This document shows, piece after piece, positions 44,743 to 53,578 of a DNA stretch of 53,578 nucleotides. The stretch's first letter is position 1, and each line of letters begins with the position of its first letter. The notes below the pieces were generated by a model. It made no database searches, had not been told where the DNA came from, and saw only the letters and a program-made list of their open reading frames with translations. Both the position numbers and the translations under genes were made by a program. Source of the DNA: Lachnospiraceae bacterium (GTDB lineage Bacteria; Bacillota; Clostridia; Lachnospirales; Lachnospiraceae); NCBI GenBank assembly GCA_015056915.1, contig SVFK01000014.1:1-53578 (forward strand), written 5' to 3'.

Positions 44743-44787
44743 GCCGAAGTTTTGCGGCAGAACAGGATGTTTGGAAAGAAGTTTGTT

Positions 44788-45867
44788 ATGATTGATGAAA
44801 GAAAAGAGATTCAAGACAAAGATATTTACATATTGGCAATCGAATCCTCCTGTGATGAGACGGCGGCAGCTGTTGTCAAAAACGGCAGAGAGGTGTTGTC
44901 TAACGTGATTTCCTCTCAGATTGCGCTGCATACCCTGTATGGCGGTGTGGTGCCGGAGATTGCTTCCAGAAAGCACATAGAGAAGATTAATCAGGTAATT
45001 GAAGAGGCTTTACGGGAGGCCGGTGTAACCCTGCAGGATATTACGGCTATTGCGGTGACCTATGGTCCCGGGCTTGTGGGAGCTCTTTTGGTAGGAGTGT
45101 CTGCTGCAAAGGCGATCAGCTTTGCTACAGGAATTCCCTTGATAGGGATACATCACATCGAAGGACACATCAGTGCGAATTACATAGAAAACAAGGAGCT
45201 GGAACCACCCTTTATTTGTTTGGTGGCATCAGGAGGGCATTCCCATCTTGTGTTGGTTAAGGATTACGGAGAATATGACATCGTGGGACGAACCAGAGAT
45301 GATGCAGCCGGTGAGGCCTTTGATAAGGTGGCAAGGGCTATCGGTCTGGGATATCCCGGTGGTCCCAAAATCGACAAGTTGTCGAAGGAAGGCAATCCCG
45401 ATGCGATTCATTTTCCCAGAGCTGTTGTGACAGAGAATGAGTATGACTTCAGCTTTAGCGGCTTGAAATCTGCAGTTTTAAATTACTTAAACGGATGCCA
45501 GATGAAGGGTGAGCCTGTATGCGAGGCAGATGTGGCAGCATCCTTTCAAAAGGCAGTTATTGATGTATTGGTAGAACATTCTATCCATGCAGTAAAGGAA
45601 TTTGGATTTGATAAGTTTGCCATCGCCGGTGGTGTGGCATCCAATTCCTCGTTGCGTAATGCTCTGGAGCAGGAGTGTTGTAAAAATCACATCAGCTTCT
45701 ATCATCCGTCGCCAATCTTTTGTACAGATAATGCGGCCATGATAGGTGTGGCAGGATATTATGAATATCTTAAGGGTGCCCGGAGCGGATATGATTTAAA
45801 TGCAGTGCCCAATTTGAAGCTGGGCAGCAGGGAAGGTGTCACTGGGTATGAGTGTATTAAAGGATAG
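44788..45867 (+). CDS. tsaD: tRNA threonylcarbamoyladenosine transferase TsaD
   Basis: 359 residues from ATG 44788 (GGAAAG upstream; other in-frame starts at 44752 and 44767 are possible). [45 protein letters not shown] with the metal His pair, [11 protein letters not shown], and [14 protein letters not shown] are the family hallmarks. It transfers threonylcarbamoyl to A37. Together with tsaE and tsaB it completes most of the t6A set; TsaC is not seen here. Overlaps ispD by 20 bp. Confidence 0.96.
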   Translation: MIDERKEIQDKDIYILAIESSCDETAAAVVKNGREVLSNVISSQIALHTLYGGVVPEIASRKHIEKINQVIEEALREAGVTLQDITAIAVTYGPGLVGALLVGVSAAKAISFATGIPLIGIHHIEGHISANYIENKELEPPFICLVASGGHSHLVLVKDYGEYDIVGRTRDDAAGEAFDKVARAIGLGYPGGPKIDKLSKEGNPDAIHFPRAVVTENEYDFSFSGLKSAVLNYLNGCQMKGEPVCEADVAASFQKAVIDVLVEHSIHAVKEFGFDKFAIAGGVASNSSLRNALEQECCKNHISFYHPSPIFCTDNAAMIGVAGYYEYLKGARSGYDLNAVPNLKLGSREGVTGYECIKG

Positions 45868-46612
45868 ACAAAAACCTCATTGTACTGTTGTTTTGCTTGC
45901 AGGCGGCAGTGGAAAGAGAATGGGGGCGGATAAACCAAAACAATTTTTAGAGGTTGCAGGCAGACCATTAATCTGGTATACCTTGAACACCCTGGAGCAT
46001 TCCGAAATCGTCGATGATTGTGTTCTGGTGGTGGCGGCAAAAGATATTCCCTATATGCAGGAGCATATTTTGAATTCAGGGAATTTTACGAAAGTGAAGG
46101 CTGTTGCAGAGGGCGGAAGAGAGCGCTTTGAATCAGTTTGGAACGGGTTGCGGCTACTGAAAGACATATCTTTGCGCGATGGAATTGACCCCGGGGTCAT
46201 TTTTATTCATGATGGTGCCAGACCCTTTTTGACAGAGGATATGCTGGAACGATGTCTTCAGGGAGCGCTGGAAAGCGAGGCGTGTGTGGCAGCAGTTCCG
46301 TCTAAGGATACTGTTACCATTGCTGATGAAGAAGGATATGAGGCAGAAACGCCCAATCGCAAGTATGTGTGGAATGTGCAGACACCGCAAACCTTTTTGG
46401 CAAACGTAGTGTTCTCTGCCTTTGAAAAAATGGCAGAGGATTTGAAAGCACCAAATGCAATGGAGCAGCTTTCGTGGATTACAGATGATGCCAGTGTAGT
46501 AGAGCATTACAATGGCAATAAAATACGTCTTATAATGGGGGATTATCGAAATATAAAGGTGACTACGCAGGAGGATCTGCTAGTTATGGAAAGCTTTTTG
46601 GGAGGAAAATAA
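45848..46612 (+). CDS. ispD: 2-C-methyl-D-erythritol 4-phosphate cytidylyltransferase
   Basis: 254 residues. [23 protein letters not shown] is the nucleotide-binding signature, with [31 protein letters not shown] and VQTPQTF downstream: IspD of the MEP isoprenoid pathway. The gene overlaps tsaD; ATG 45848 is taken. Confidence 0.94.
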   Translation: MSVLKDRQKPHCTVVLLAGGSGKRMGADKPKQFLEVAGRPLIWYTLNTLEHSEIVDDCVLVVAAKDIPYMQEHILNSGNFTKVKAVAEGGRERFESVWNGLRLLKDISLRDGIDPGVIFIHDGARPFLTEDMLERCLQGALESEACVAAVPSKDTVTIADEEGYEAETPNRKYVWNVQTPQTFLANVVFSAFEKMAEDLKAPNAMEQLSWITDDASVVEHYNGNKIRLIMGDYRNIKVTTQEDLLVMESFLGGK

Positions 46613-46613
46613 A

Positions 46614-47738
46614 ATGAGTAAAAAATCACTTTTTGCGTTACTAATCAGTAGCGCACTTATTATGTCAATGAGCGGCTGCGGAGAAGGCGAGCAGGAGCGA
46701 ACGGATATAGAGATACTTAAGCAGACTACAGGGCTTGCAGATTATTCTGCTTACGTTACGCTGGGTCAGTATACGGATTTGGATATTGCGGTTTCGGCTG
46801 CGGCTGACGTCAAAGAGCAGTTACAGGAGCGTATGGACCGGGCAGTAGAGCTTTATAACAATGTGTATGCGGAGAGTGAACCGGTTGTGGATCGTTCTGT
46901 TGTGTTGGGAGATACCGTCAATATGGATTTTACGACCACGGTCAATGGGGAAGCTGTGAGTGCGCTGTCAGGAGCCGGTGTTTCCTATGGTGTGGGTTCT
47001 GAGCAGATTGAGAAAAGCCTTGACGAGCAGATGGTTGGATTGCAGCCCGGACAAAGCTATGATTTGAATTGTACTTTTGGAGACGATACGGATTTTGCGG
47101 AGTTGGCGGGTCAGGATGTAACCTTCCATGTTACCATCAATTATCTATACGGTGATGTAAATACTCTGGAGTGGGGAGATGAAGTAGTGACGGCTCTGAC
47201 CCAAGGAAAATATACAGATGCTGACAAGTACGAGGAATATTTGTATCAGCAAATTCAGGAGGAGGCGAACCAACAACGGCAGCAGGAGTATGCTGATGCA
47301 TTGTGGGAGGCAGTTCTGACTAATTGTACCTTTGCAGAATTGCCGGCTGATGTGATTGAGCAAAATGCAGAGAGCTATTATGCCAATCAGAAAGCTATTT
47401 TTGAGTACTACGCTACCTATTACAGCTATACCTATGAAGAGTATATGGAGGAGAAACAGGGAATGACGGATGAGCAATTCCACGAAAAATCCTATGAATA
47501 TGCCCAAACGGAGTTGGAACGGATTTATACGGCTACCACCATCTTCAGAGAATTGGGGATGGAAATGACAGATGAGGAATTCAGTAAGGGTGTGGCAGAA
47601 CTGGTAGAACAATATGGATATGATTCCTCTGCGAAATTTGTGGAAACTTATGGAGAGGAATACGTGCGAGAGGTGCTGGTGACCAACAAGGTGGAGGATT
47701 ATCTTCTGGAACACAATCATATGGTGACAGAAGAGTAA
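46614..47738 (+). CDS. Trigger-factor/FKBP-like surface lipoprotein
   Basis: 374 residues starting just after ispD. Signal sequence with lipobox MSGC (Cys22), then an FKBP-like domain (VVLGDTVNMDFTTTVNGEAV...GLQPGQSYDLNCTFGDD) at ~95-180 and a long helical trigger-factor C-terminal-like domain, very acidic. It lacks the N-terminal ribosome-binding domain of true trigger factor, so it is probably an extracytoplasmic folding factor like PrsA. Peptidyl-prolyl isomerase activity is inferred. Confidence 0.82.
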   Translation: MSKKSLFALLISSALIMSMSGCGEGEQERTDIEILKQTTGLADYSAYVTLGQYTDLDIAVSAAADVKEQLQERMDRAVELYNNVYAESEPVVDRSVVLGDTVNMDFTTTVNGEAVSALSGAGVSYGVGSEQIEKSLDEQMVGLQPGQSYDLNCTFGDDTDFAELAGQDVTFHVTINYLYGDVNTLEWGDEVVTALTQGKYTDADKYEEYLYQQIQEEANQQRQQEYADALWEAVLTNCTFAELPADVIEQNAESYYANQKAIFEYYATYYSYTYEEYMEEKQGMTDEQFHEKSYEYAQTELERIYTATTIFRELGMEMTDEEFSKGVAELVEQYGYDSSAKFVETYGEEYVREVLVTNKVEDYLLEHNHMVTEE

Positions 47739-47880
47739 AAAGAGCTAAAATGCAGTAAAAACGCGGCAAAACCATGAAAGCTCTTACACAAAATGACGCA
47801 AAAAAGAAGGCAAAGAATCACTTGTAAATTTAAAATACGAAAAAACATAAGAAAAATCAGTAAAAATTTTCAAAAAAAGC

Positions 47881-47909
47881 TTGTGAAGTTACTAAAAATG
47901 TGGTAAATT
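47881..47909 (+). promoter_or_regulatory. Promoter of the ABC transporter operon
   Basis: TTGTGA (47881-47886), 17 bp, TAAATT (47904-47909), about 85 bp before the binding-protein start. A near-palindrome TGTAAACACTTACA lies at 47957-47970, a possible operator of the LacI type. Confidence 0.55.
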
Positions 47910-47993
47910 TAAACTACTGTAAGCGATAATTAAGTTTGCAGTACGGACCTTAAGTCTGTAAACACTTACATTTTATAAGGAGGATGTTCTACT

Positions 47994-49574
47994 ATGAAAA
48001 AGGTGAACAAGTTGATTGCTTCCCTTCTTGTGGGAAGTATGGTGTTATCCTTAGCAGCCTGCGGTAATCCTGAAGGCACTGGTAACACTGATGTTGCTTC
48101 TTCCGAAGTGACTTCTAATGAAGCTTCTTCTGAAGCTGTTGAATCTACTGAAGCTACACCTGCTGAGGTTGTAAAGCCTGAATCTATCAAGGTTATGTGG
48201 GATGGTACTGTATTTAAAGAGGGTGACAACTATGCAGAAGAGTTTTACGCTGCATTAGATGAGGCTCTTGGCATGAAGATTGAATGGGTTCGTCCTGATC
48301 ATTCCAGCTATGCTGAGCAGGTAGGTATCGCATTCAACGATGCAAATACTCTTGCTGACGTTGTAATTCTTCCTGCTAACTACTACGCATCTTATGCTTC
48401 TCAGGGTAACCTTTGGAACATGACTGATGCATGGTTGAATTCTGAGACTGCTAATTCCGGCAGACTTACCGATGCTGCTGCACAGGTTATCGAAGGTTGG
48501 TATGTACCCGGTCCTGACGGACAGGAAGGCATCTATGGTATGTATCCTGCACGTGGTAACGGCTGTATTACATATGTAAAGGCTGCATGGGCTACCGCTG
48601 CTGGTTATACTGAAGATACTTTACCTACCACTTGGGCTGAGTATCAGGATTTCCTGCTTGCTATGAAGGAAGCTACAGGTAAGGCTCCTGTACTTGCTGC
48701 AGGTCTGGTGACCCAGGAAGCTCCTTACACCAACTATCTTCCTGAATTCTATCAGGATGCATATCCTGAGTTCTATCAGAACGCAGATGGACAGTGGGTT
48801 GACGGTTTCAGTGAGCAGGCTATGATTGATGCACTTGACAGACTTGCTTGGGGTTACTCCAACGGCGTTCTGGAAGCTTCCATTCTGGAAGGTCCTTCCA
48901 CCTCTGACGTTCGTAACAAGTTCTATGATGATACCACCGGTATCTTTACTTACTGGGCAGGTACATGGGCATATAACATCAAGAGCAATCTTGAGAAGAA
49001 GGATGTTGATTCTGAGGTATGGAATCTTAAGCCTATTGCTGAGTTAGGCACCTACATTGAGAGATTATCTCCTATGATTGCTATTACAAGCTCTTGTGAG
49101 AATCCTGAAGGCGTATTCAAATATTTCATTGACACCATGCTGGATGGTGGTGAAGTACAGATGTTGTGGCAGTACGGTGTAGAAAATGTTCACTATCAGT
49201 GGAATGAGGATGGTGCTACCATTACCGGTCTGCCTACTCAGTCTTCCGCTGGTTCCGAGAAGGAAAGCTTGACTTCTAAGAACTTATTTGAAGCTAACCT
49301 GAAGCTGGCTAACTTTGCTGAAGTTGATCCTTATGTTCCTGCTGATGCAGTTATTGATGAATCCTTTGAATTATTCAACGCTACATCTTCTCAGGCAGTA
49401 GAGATTAACTCCTCTGAAGTATACAGAAGCTACAGTGCTGACCTTTGGACTATTAAGAATCAGCTGATTGCAGATGTTACTCAGGGTAAGATGACCGGTG
49501 CAGAAGCTATCGCTCAGTACAATGAAGAGTGCGGCGATATCGTTGCTGCAATTCTTGATTCTTTTAATAACTAA
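47994..49574 (+). CDS. ABC importer substrate-binding lipoprotein, LipO/Ytc type
   Basis: 526 residues. Lipobox LAAC (Cys22 region, VLSLAACGN), a Ser/Thr/Glu-rich linker, then a large type-1 solute-binding domain (VMWDGTVFKEGDNYAEEFYAALDEALGM; DVVILPANYYASY; TYWAGTWAYNIKSN). Length is typical of binding proteins partnering LplB/YtcP permeases that import oligo-galacturonides or other plant oligosaccharides. Codon use is strongly biased to a few codons (GCT, CTT, GAT), as for highly expressed genes. No ATPase gene is next to it; such systems often share MsmX-type ATPase. Confidence 0.92.
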   Translation: MKKVNKLIASLLVGSMVLSLAACGNPEGTGNTDVASSEVTSNEASSEAVESTEATPAEVVKPESIKVMWDGTVFKEGDNYAEEFYAALDEALGMKIEWVRPDHSSYAEQVGIAFNDANTLADVVILPANYYASYASQGNLWNMTDAWLNSETANSGRLTDAAAQVIEGWYVPGPDGQEGIYGMYPARGNGCITYVKAAWATAAGYTEDTLPTTWAEYQDFLLAMKEATGKAPVLAAGLVTQEAPYTNYLPEFYQDAYPEFYQNADGQWVDGFSEQAMIDALDRLAWGYSNGVLEASILEGPSTSDVRNKFYDDTTGIFTYWAGTWAYNIKSNLEKKDVDSEVWNLKPIAELGTYIERLSPMIAITSSCENPEGVFKYFIDTMLDGGEVQMLWQYGVENVHYQWNEDGATITGLPTQSSAGSEKESLTSKNLFEANLKLANFAEVDPYVPADAVIDESFELFNATSSQAVEINSSEVYRSYSADLWTIKNQLIADVTQGKMTGAEAIAQYNEECGDIVAAILDSFNN

Positions 49575-49600
49575 TTGTAGTTAATATTTGAAGTGTTATT

Positions 49601-49657
49601 CTTATAACCGGAAGGACAATACCGGGGATGTATTCCTCGGTATTGTTTGGTTATAAG
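49601..49657 (+). terminator. Long hairpin between binding-protein and permease genes
   Basis: Outer CTTATAACC/GGTTATAAG and inner CAATACCGGGG/CCTCGGTATTG stems. It probably stabilises the binding-protein mRNA and partly stops transcription, giving more binding protein than permease. Confidence 0.65.
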
Positions 49658-49724
49658 GTAGATTTTTGAGCTGTTTTAATGTAATTGTATCTTGTAACAC
49701 ACAAAAATGAGAGAAGGTATGCCT

Positions 49725-51161
49725 ATGTTATGTAAAACATGTAACGCTGAAATACCGAAAAAAGCAACTCGCTGTCCGGAATGCGGAAGAGCTGTAGTGA
49801 AGCCACAGAAATATCTCTATCCCATTGCAGTGACAGGTGCGGTGATTTCTTTTGTCGGAGGTCTTTTTCCAGCAATCCAGAATTCTGATGCTATGAAAAA
49901 ATTTAATCCTGCGTATGGATTTATGAATTATGAGCAGCCGATGGTTTGGTATCTGTTCATGCTGCTTTTGGTGGCATCTATGCTTCTGTGTGCTTTTAAA
50001 TTCGAAAAATTTTCCATTATTACAACAGTGACTGCTGCGGTAGTATATGGAATTACATATAACAATATCTGCATGAGACACGGCGCGCCGGGAATGCAAA
50101 ACGGTCTTGCGGGACCGATTATTATTACCGGTACGATTGTAGGTGTAATAGGAGCTTTTATAAATATTAACAAGTTCATTGCAGATAGGAAGAAAGAAAA
50201 AGGTGAAATAGAGTATCAATACACCGGAAATAAAACCATATGGCAGAGAATCTATATTTACAGAGGATTTTACCTCATGTTTCTGCCGGTACTTATATTT
50301 GTTTTGATTTTCAACTATTTGCCGATGGCTGGTCTTCGTTTTGCCTTTACGGACTATTATTCGGGTAAAGAACCTGTATATGTTGGTATTAAGCATTTTG
50401 TGGATATGTTTGGACTGTCTACTCTTTCCAAGCTGTCCCATAAAAACTTTCTCAATGCATTTACCAATACATTGAGCTTGTCCATTATAAAGCTGTTCTT
50501 GAATACATTTATGGCAGTTATTATCTCTCTTCTCCTGAATGAGATGGTGGTTCTGCGATTCAAGAAAACGGTACAGACAGTTATTTATCTGCCTCATTTT
50601 ATGTCATGGGTAGTAGTTGCATCTATTTTCAAGCTGATTCTTTCAGCATCTGATTCAGGTATGTTAAATCAAATGCTGATGAGCATGGAATTGATTGATA
50701 AGCCTATTGAATTCCTTACTTCAGAGAATCTTTGGAGAGGAGTTTATTATGTGGTAAACATCTGGAAGGATACCGGTTGGGGAACGATTCTGTTTCTGGC
50801 AACATTGTCCGGTATTAGTCCGGAATTGTATGAAGCTGCGCAGATTGACGGTGCCAATCGTTTCAACAGATTGCGTTATATTACACTTCCGGCTTTGGCG
50901 AATACCATCATCACCGTATTCATTCTGAATCTGGCTAAGGTTATGAACCTGTTTGAGTCAGTATTTGTTATGTATAACCCGTCTGTATATGAAGTATCAG
51001 ATGTATTGCAGACATATATTTACAGACAGTCCTTCTCCGGTGGTACAGCCAACTATGGTTACACCACGGCGGTTGGTTTGTTCAAGTCACTGGTAAGCTG
51101 TGCTCTTGTATTGGCATGTAATAGGGCAAGCAAGAAGATTCGTGGCCGCGGAATAGTATAG
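49725..51161 (+). CDS. LplB-type ABC permease fused to zinc-ribbon membrane domain
   Basis: 478 residues from ATG 49725 (GAGAAGG 7 nt upstream). Residues 1-25: zinc ribbon (CKTC..CPEC). ~28-155: four membrane helices (YPIAVTGAVISFVGGLF; MVWYLFMLLLVASMLLCAF; and others). From ~180: a complete LplB/YtcP-type permease starting TIWQRIYIYRGFYLMFLPVLIFV, with EAA loop EAAQIDGANRFNRLRYITLP. LplB alone is about 300 residues, so the N-terminal half is an added domain. Partner permease is the next gene. Confidence 0.9.
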   Translation: MLCKTCNAEIPKKATRCPECGRAVVKPQKYLYPIAVTGAVISFVGGLFPAIQNSDAMKKFNPAYGFMNYEQPMVWYLFMLLLVASMLLCAFKFEKFSIITTVTAAVVYGITYNNICMRHGAPGMQNGLAGPIIITGTIVGVIGAFININKFIADRKKEKGEIEYQYTGNKTIWQRIYIYRGFYLMFLPVLIFVLIFNYLPMAGLRFAFTDYYSGKEPVYVGIKHFVDMFGLSTLSKLSHKNFLNAFTNTLSLSIIKLFLNTFMAVIISLLLNEMVVLRFKKTVQTVIYLPHFMSWVVVASIFKLILSASDSGMLNQMLMSMELIDKPIEFLTSENLWRGVYYVVNIWKDTGWGTILFLATLSGISPELYEAAQIDGANRFNRLRYITLPALANTIITVFILNLAKVMNLFESVFVMYNPSVYEVSDVLQTYIYRQSFSGGTANYGYTTAVGLFKSLVSCALVLACNRASKKIRGRGIV

Positions 51162-51176
51162 AAGGAGGAAGAAAGA

Positions 51177-52049
51177 ATGGAAGATAATGTGAAAAAGGCT
51201 GTTTATGTAAAGCCGAAGAGAAAGATTACTCCTTTTGGTGTGTTTAACACCATCCTGTTTATCTTTATTTCCTTCCTTATATTAATTCCTATTTGGAAGG
51301 TGTTGGTAGACTCCTTGGATGCGGCAGCCGGATATGGTATGAGATTGTGGCCTCAGAAATTTACTTTTGGAGCATACGAAATGATTCTGACAAGAGTGGA
51401 CTTGTACAGACCGTTCCTGATTTCCTTGCTGGTAACGGTAGTGGGTACGCTGGTGGGATTGATTTTATCTACGTTGGGCGCGTACGTACTGATTCAATGG
51501 GATATGCCGGGACGTAATTTGTTCTCTTGGATGTTATTGTTCACGATGTTGTTTAACGGTGGTATGATTCCTACATACGTTGTAATGATGGATTTGCATT
51601 TGACAGATACGCTGTGGTCAGTTATTCTGCCGTTAGGTATTAATGTTTATAATCTGGTGTTGATGAGAAACTTTTTTGAAGGAATTCCGGCATCTCTGTA
51701 TGAATCAGCCAAACTGGACGGATGTAGTCCGATGGGAATTTTCTTTAGAATCGTGTTGCCGCTGTCAAAGGCTGCGCTGGCGGCGATTGGATTGATGTTT
51801 GCCGTGAGTTATTGGAATGACTATACCAATTTTAAACTTTATATTACAAATAATAAGCTGTTTAACTTCCAGATGAAGCTACGTTCCATGGTTATGGAAA
51901 GTGACCTTCCTATGGATGATGGTTCGCTCTCTCCGAATACCTTGCAGAATGCTGCTATTATCGTGGCAGTTATTCCTTTCATGATTTTGTATCCTTTCTG
52001 TCAGGATTATTTTGTAAAGGGTGTTAACGTAGGTGCTGTAAAGGAATAA
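51177..52049 (+). CDS. ABC sugar permease, YtcP type
   Basis: 290 residues, six membrane helices, EAA motif ESAKLDGCSPMGIFFRIVLPLSKAALAAIG. It partners the LplB-type permease 15 bp upstream, with RBS AGGAGG. Ends PFCQDYFVKGVNVGAVKE, the typical YtcP ending. Confidence 0.94.
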   Translation: MEDNVKKAVYVKPKRKITPFGVFNTILFIFISFLILIPIWKVLVDSLDAAAGYGMRLWPQKFTFGAYEMILTRVDLYRPFLISLLVTVVGTLVGLILSTLGAYVLIQWDMPGRNLFSWMLLFTMLFNGGMIPTYVVMMDLHLTDTLWSVILPLGINVYNLVLMRNFFEGIPASLYESAKLDGCSPMGIFFRIVLPLSKAALAAIGLMFAVSYWNDYTNFKLYITNNKLFNFQMKLRSMVMESDLPMDDGSLSPNTLQNAAIIVAVIPFMILYPFCQDYFVKGVNVGAVKE

Positions 52050-52067
52050 TATTTATCTTGTTATGAG

Positions 52068-52105
52068 AGGCTTTGTGGTGGAATTCCGACCGCAAAGCCT
52101 TTTTG
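52068..52105 (+). terminator. Terminator after ytcP-type gene
   Basis: AGGCTTTG (52068-52075) pairs with CAAAGCCT (52093-52100), followed by TTTTT. It separates the importer from the esterase gene. Confidence 0.75.
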
Positions 52106-52131
52106 TAAATTATTAATGAAAAAAGGTGTGA

Positions 52132-52830
52132 ATGAAGATGAATATGATATTTTGGGCCGGAGATTCTACCGTGCAGAAAAATGATTATAGAACATATCCG
52201 CAGACAGGTATTGGTCAAGCGTTTTCCTTATTTATTAAGGAAGAGTATCAGGTGTGTAATTATGCCAAAAACGGTAGGAGTACCAAGAGCTTTATGGATG
52301 AAGGCAGATTACAGATGATTGATGAACAGATTGGAACCGGTGATTTCCTGTTTATTCAGTTTGGACATAATGACGAGAAGAAAGAAGATCCTGTCAGATA
52401 TACAGAGCCTAATTCTTCCTTTATTAACAATTTAAAAACCTATATTAATGTGGCCCAAAAGCATGGTGCTTATCCGGTATTGATTACACCTTTGGAGCGC
52501 AGATGTTTTGTGGATTCTAAGAAATTGGGAGACGGCGCCCATATGGATTATGTGATTGCAATGAAACGGACAGCTGAGGAATGCAAGGTGCCGTTGGTGG
52601 ATTTGTACAGTGCAAGCCGCGTAGCATTAGAAGCTGCAGGAGAGGAGCAGAGCCGCAAATGGTATATGTATTTCCCAGAAGGAGCTTATAATACGCATCC
52701 TGAGGAGTCTTTGGACAATACACATCTTCGCTATGAAGGTGCTGTACTTTTTGCAGGTCTGATTGCAAAGGGACTGAAAGAAATTGGTGGAATTTATCAG
52801 AATATGCTGATAGAAGAGATTGCTTTGTAA
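52132..52830 (+). CDS. SGNH hydrolase, rhamnogalacturonan acetylesterase-like
   Basis: 232 residues. SGNH blocks: AGDSTVQ (Ser), YAKNGRSTKSF (Gly), FGHNDEKK (Asn) and DNTHLRYEG (Asp, His). This matches CE12-type enzymes that deacetylate rhamnogalacturonan I. No signal peptide. After the importer, it fits cytosolic processing of pectic fragments. ATG 52132 follows AAAGG by 5 nt; ATG 52138 is possible. Confidence 0.88.
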   Translation: MKMNMIFWAGDSTVQKNDYRTYPQTGIGQAFSLFIKEEYQVCNYAKNGRSTKSFMDEGRLQMIDEQIGTGDFLFIQFGHNDEKKEDPVRYTEPNSSFINNLKTYINVAQKHGAYPVLITPLERRCFVDSKKLGDGAHMDYVIAMKRTAEECKVPLVDLYSASRVALEAAGEEQSRKWYMYFPEGAYNTHPEESLDNTHLRYEGAVLFAGLIAKGLKEIGGIYQNMLIEEIAL

Positions 52831-53024
52831 AGTCTTGAAGGAGATAAGCTTTGCTATGCTGTAAAGAAGTCACAAAAGTGCGAAATGTTTTGACGATTAA
52901 AACATTTCAAAGAATTTATGGCGAAAAAAGATGCTTTTCTATCGGACTGAAAAGGGGAAAAGTTTGATAAAATGGAGCTTTTTATAGATGCTAAAAAATA
53001 ATTCAAAAATTGTGTAAAAAGCTG

Positions 53025-53053
53025 TTGACATTAGCCTTTTCTTTTGTTAGAAT
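53025..53053 (+). promoter_or_regulatory. Promoter of the tRNA-Ser genes
   Basis: TTGACA (53025-53030), 17-bp spacer, TAGAAT (53048-53053): a near-consensus sigma-A promoter 32 bp before the first tRNA. Upstream, 52885-52911 holds a GAAATGTTTT/AAAACATTTC hairpin. Confidence 0.8.
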
Positions 53054-53085
53054 AATTTTTGCCGCTGATTGCGCGGCACACGCTT

Positions 53086-53171
53086 GGAGAGATATCGAAG
53101 TGGTCATAACGAGGCGGTCTTGAAAACCGTTTGTCCGCAAGGGCGCGTGGGTTCGAATCCCACTCTCTCCG
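53086..53171 (+). tRNA. tRNA-Ser (anticodon TGA)
   Basis: 86 nt. Acceptor GGAGAGA/TCTCTCC, anticodon loop CTTGAAA, long variable arm (TTTGTCCGCAAGGGCGC) typical of class II tRNAs, T loop GGTTCGAATCC. CCA is not encoded. Confidence 0.96.
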
Positions 53172-53246
53172 TTAGGAGAATCTGTTGGGATTCCGACATA
53201 AATATCTCTCCGCCGCAAATTGATATTGATTTGTTATCAGCTACAT

Positions 53247-53335
53247 GGAGAAGTACCCAAGAGGCTGAAGGGACACCCCTGGAAAGGGTGCAGGTCGTTA
53301 ATAGCGGCGCGAGGGTTCAAATCCCTCCTTCTCCG
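53247..53335 (+). tRNA. tRNA-Ser (anticodon GGA)
   Basis: 89 nt. Acceptor GGAGAAG/CTTCTCC, anticodon loop CTGGAAA, long variable arm (GGTCGTTAATAGCGGCGC), T loop GGTTCAAATCC. Shares a promoter with the first tRNA. Confidence 0.96.
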
Positions 53336-53456
53336 TTCGGTGATTATTAATAATTACCGTGTGGAAATATGCGAAGCATATTTTCTGCGGTCTGCTTGCA
53401 GACAGCATGGTACCTTGACAAATAAACAGTAATGCAACCCTGAAGATTCCAAAAAA

Positions 53457-53552
53457 GGAAGCGAAAGCTTCCAAAAGAATTTCAGAGAACAAAGTGATAA
53501 ACGAGAGTTTGTCACGACCCAAAAGAACAGTAATGCCAGAGAATTTCTGGCA
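53457..53552 (+). other. Series of RNA-like hairpins at the window end
   Basis: Three hairpins follow one another: GGAAGC-GAAA-GCTTCC (53457-53472), GTGATAAAC-GAGA-GTTTGTCAC (53494-53515, GNRA loop, one wobble) and TGCCAGA-GAATT-TCTGGCA (53534-53552). No open frame covers them. They look like a structured transcript, perhaps the leader of an rRNA operon beginning beyond the window. Confidence 0.45.
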
Positions 53553-53578
53553 GGAGAGAACTGATATGTAAAGAATAT

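Noticed and set aside
53069..53522. Open frames across the tRNA region
   Set aside because: They read through tRNA genes and hairpins on both strands and have no protein features.

Overview
The window looks like a chromosomal piece of a gut-type Lachnospiraceae (Clostridia) bacterium. The clues are a low-to-moderate G+C Gram-positive gene style with strong AGGAGG ribosome sites, a Ptb-Buk butyrate pathway, a pectin/galacturonate catabolic locus, an FMN riboswitch controlling a RibU-type transporter, and an RF2 gene with a programmed frameshift. Species cannot be named from sequence alone.

Region 1 (1-1945) is an accessory left flank: the 3' end of a Fic-domain gene, a truncated JetA-like (Wadjet system) gene, three GAACCCCCT repeats, and an orphan 5' fragment of a low-molecular-weight tyrosine phosphatase gene. 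Region 2 (1946-11257, about 9.3 kb) is an integrated mobile element. Its right part carries a HTH regulator, a small beta-rich protein, a two-TM protein, an FtsK/HerA-like ATPase, a replication origin, a two-domain HUH endonuclease/SF3 helicase Rep, a Tn916-type Xis and a Tn916-type tyrosine integrase. The origin is a 12-bp perfect stem with TAGTATTAC in its loop, the nonanucleotide of circovirus/geminivirus-like (CRESS-DNA) origins, and the adjacent Rep has the matching CRESS architecture. The left part carries an unrecognised cassette of three zinc-ribbon proteins, a small protein and an XRE regulator. The element sits inside the P-loop codons of the phosphatase gene; its right end supplies a replacement start, so the gene at 11227 is intact. 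This is the most interesting system in the window.

Region 3 (11258-17668) is core metabolism: phosphatase, C_GCAxxG_C_C redox protein, HAD phosphatase, ptb-buk, and the TrkH/TrkA potassium uptake pair. Region 4 (17692-30984) is the pectin/galacturonate locus: AraC regulator, uxaC, LacI regulator, divergent uxaB-uxaA, an unknown protein, GH28 polygalacturonase, a TIM-barrel isomerase/epimerase, then a barnase-like lipoprotein, a 246-bp palindromic repeat, a HerA-like ATPase and a CE8 pectinesterase. GH28 and CE8 lack signal peptides, so pectic oligomers are probably imported and finished in the cytosol.

Region 5 (31090-47738) is housekeeping: secA, prfB, several small membrane or putative protease genes, tex, riboswitch-ribU, then the t6A/cell-maintenance run tsaE-tsaB-rimI, RNase Z, tsaD, ispD and a trigger-factor-like lipoprotein. 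Region 6 (47881-52830) is an LplB/YtcP-type carbohydrate ABC importer followed by a rhamnogalacturonan acetylesterase-like enzyme, fitting the same plant-cell-wall theme; its first permease is fused to a zinc-ribbon membrane domain. The window ends with two tRNA-Ser genes and a run of GNRA-capped hairpins that may be the leader of a structured RNA or rRNA operon.
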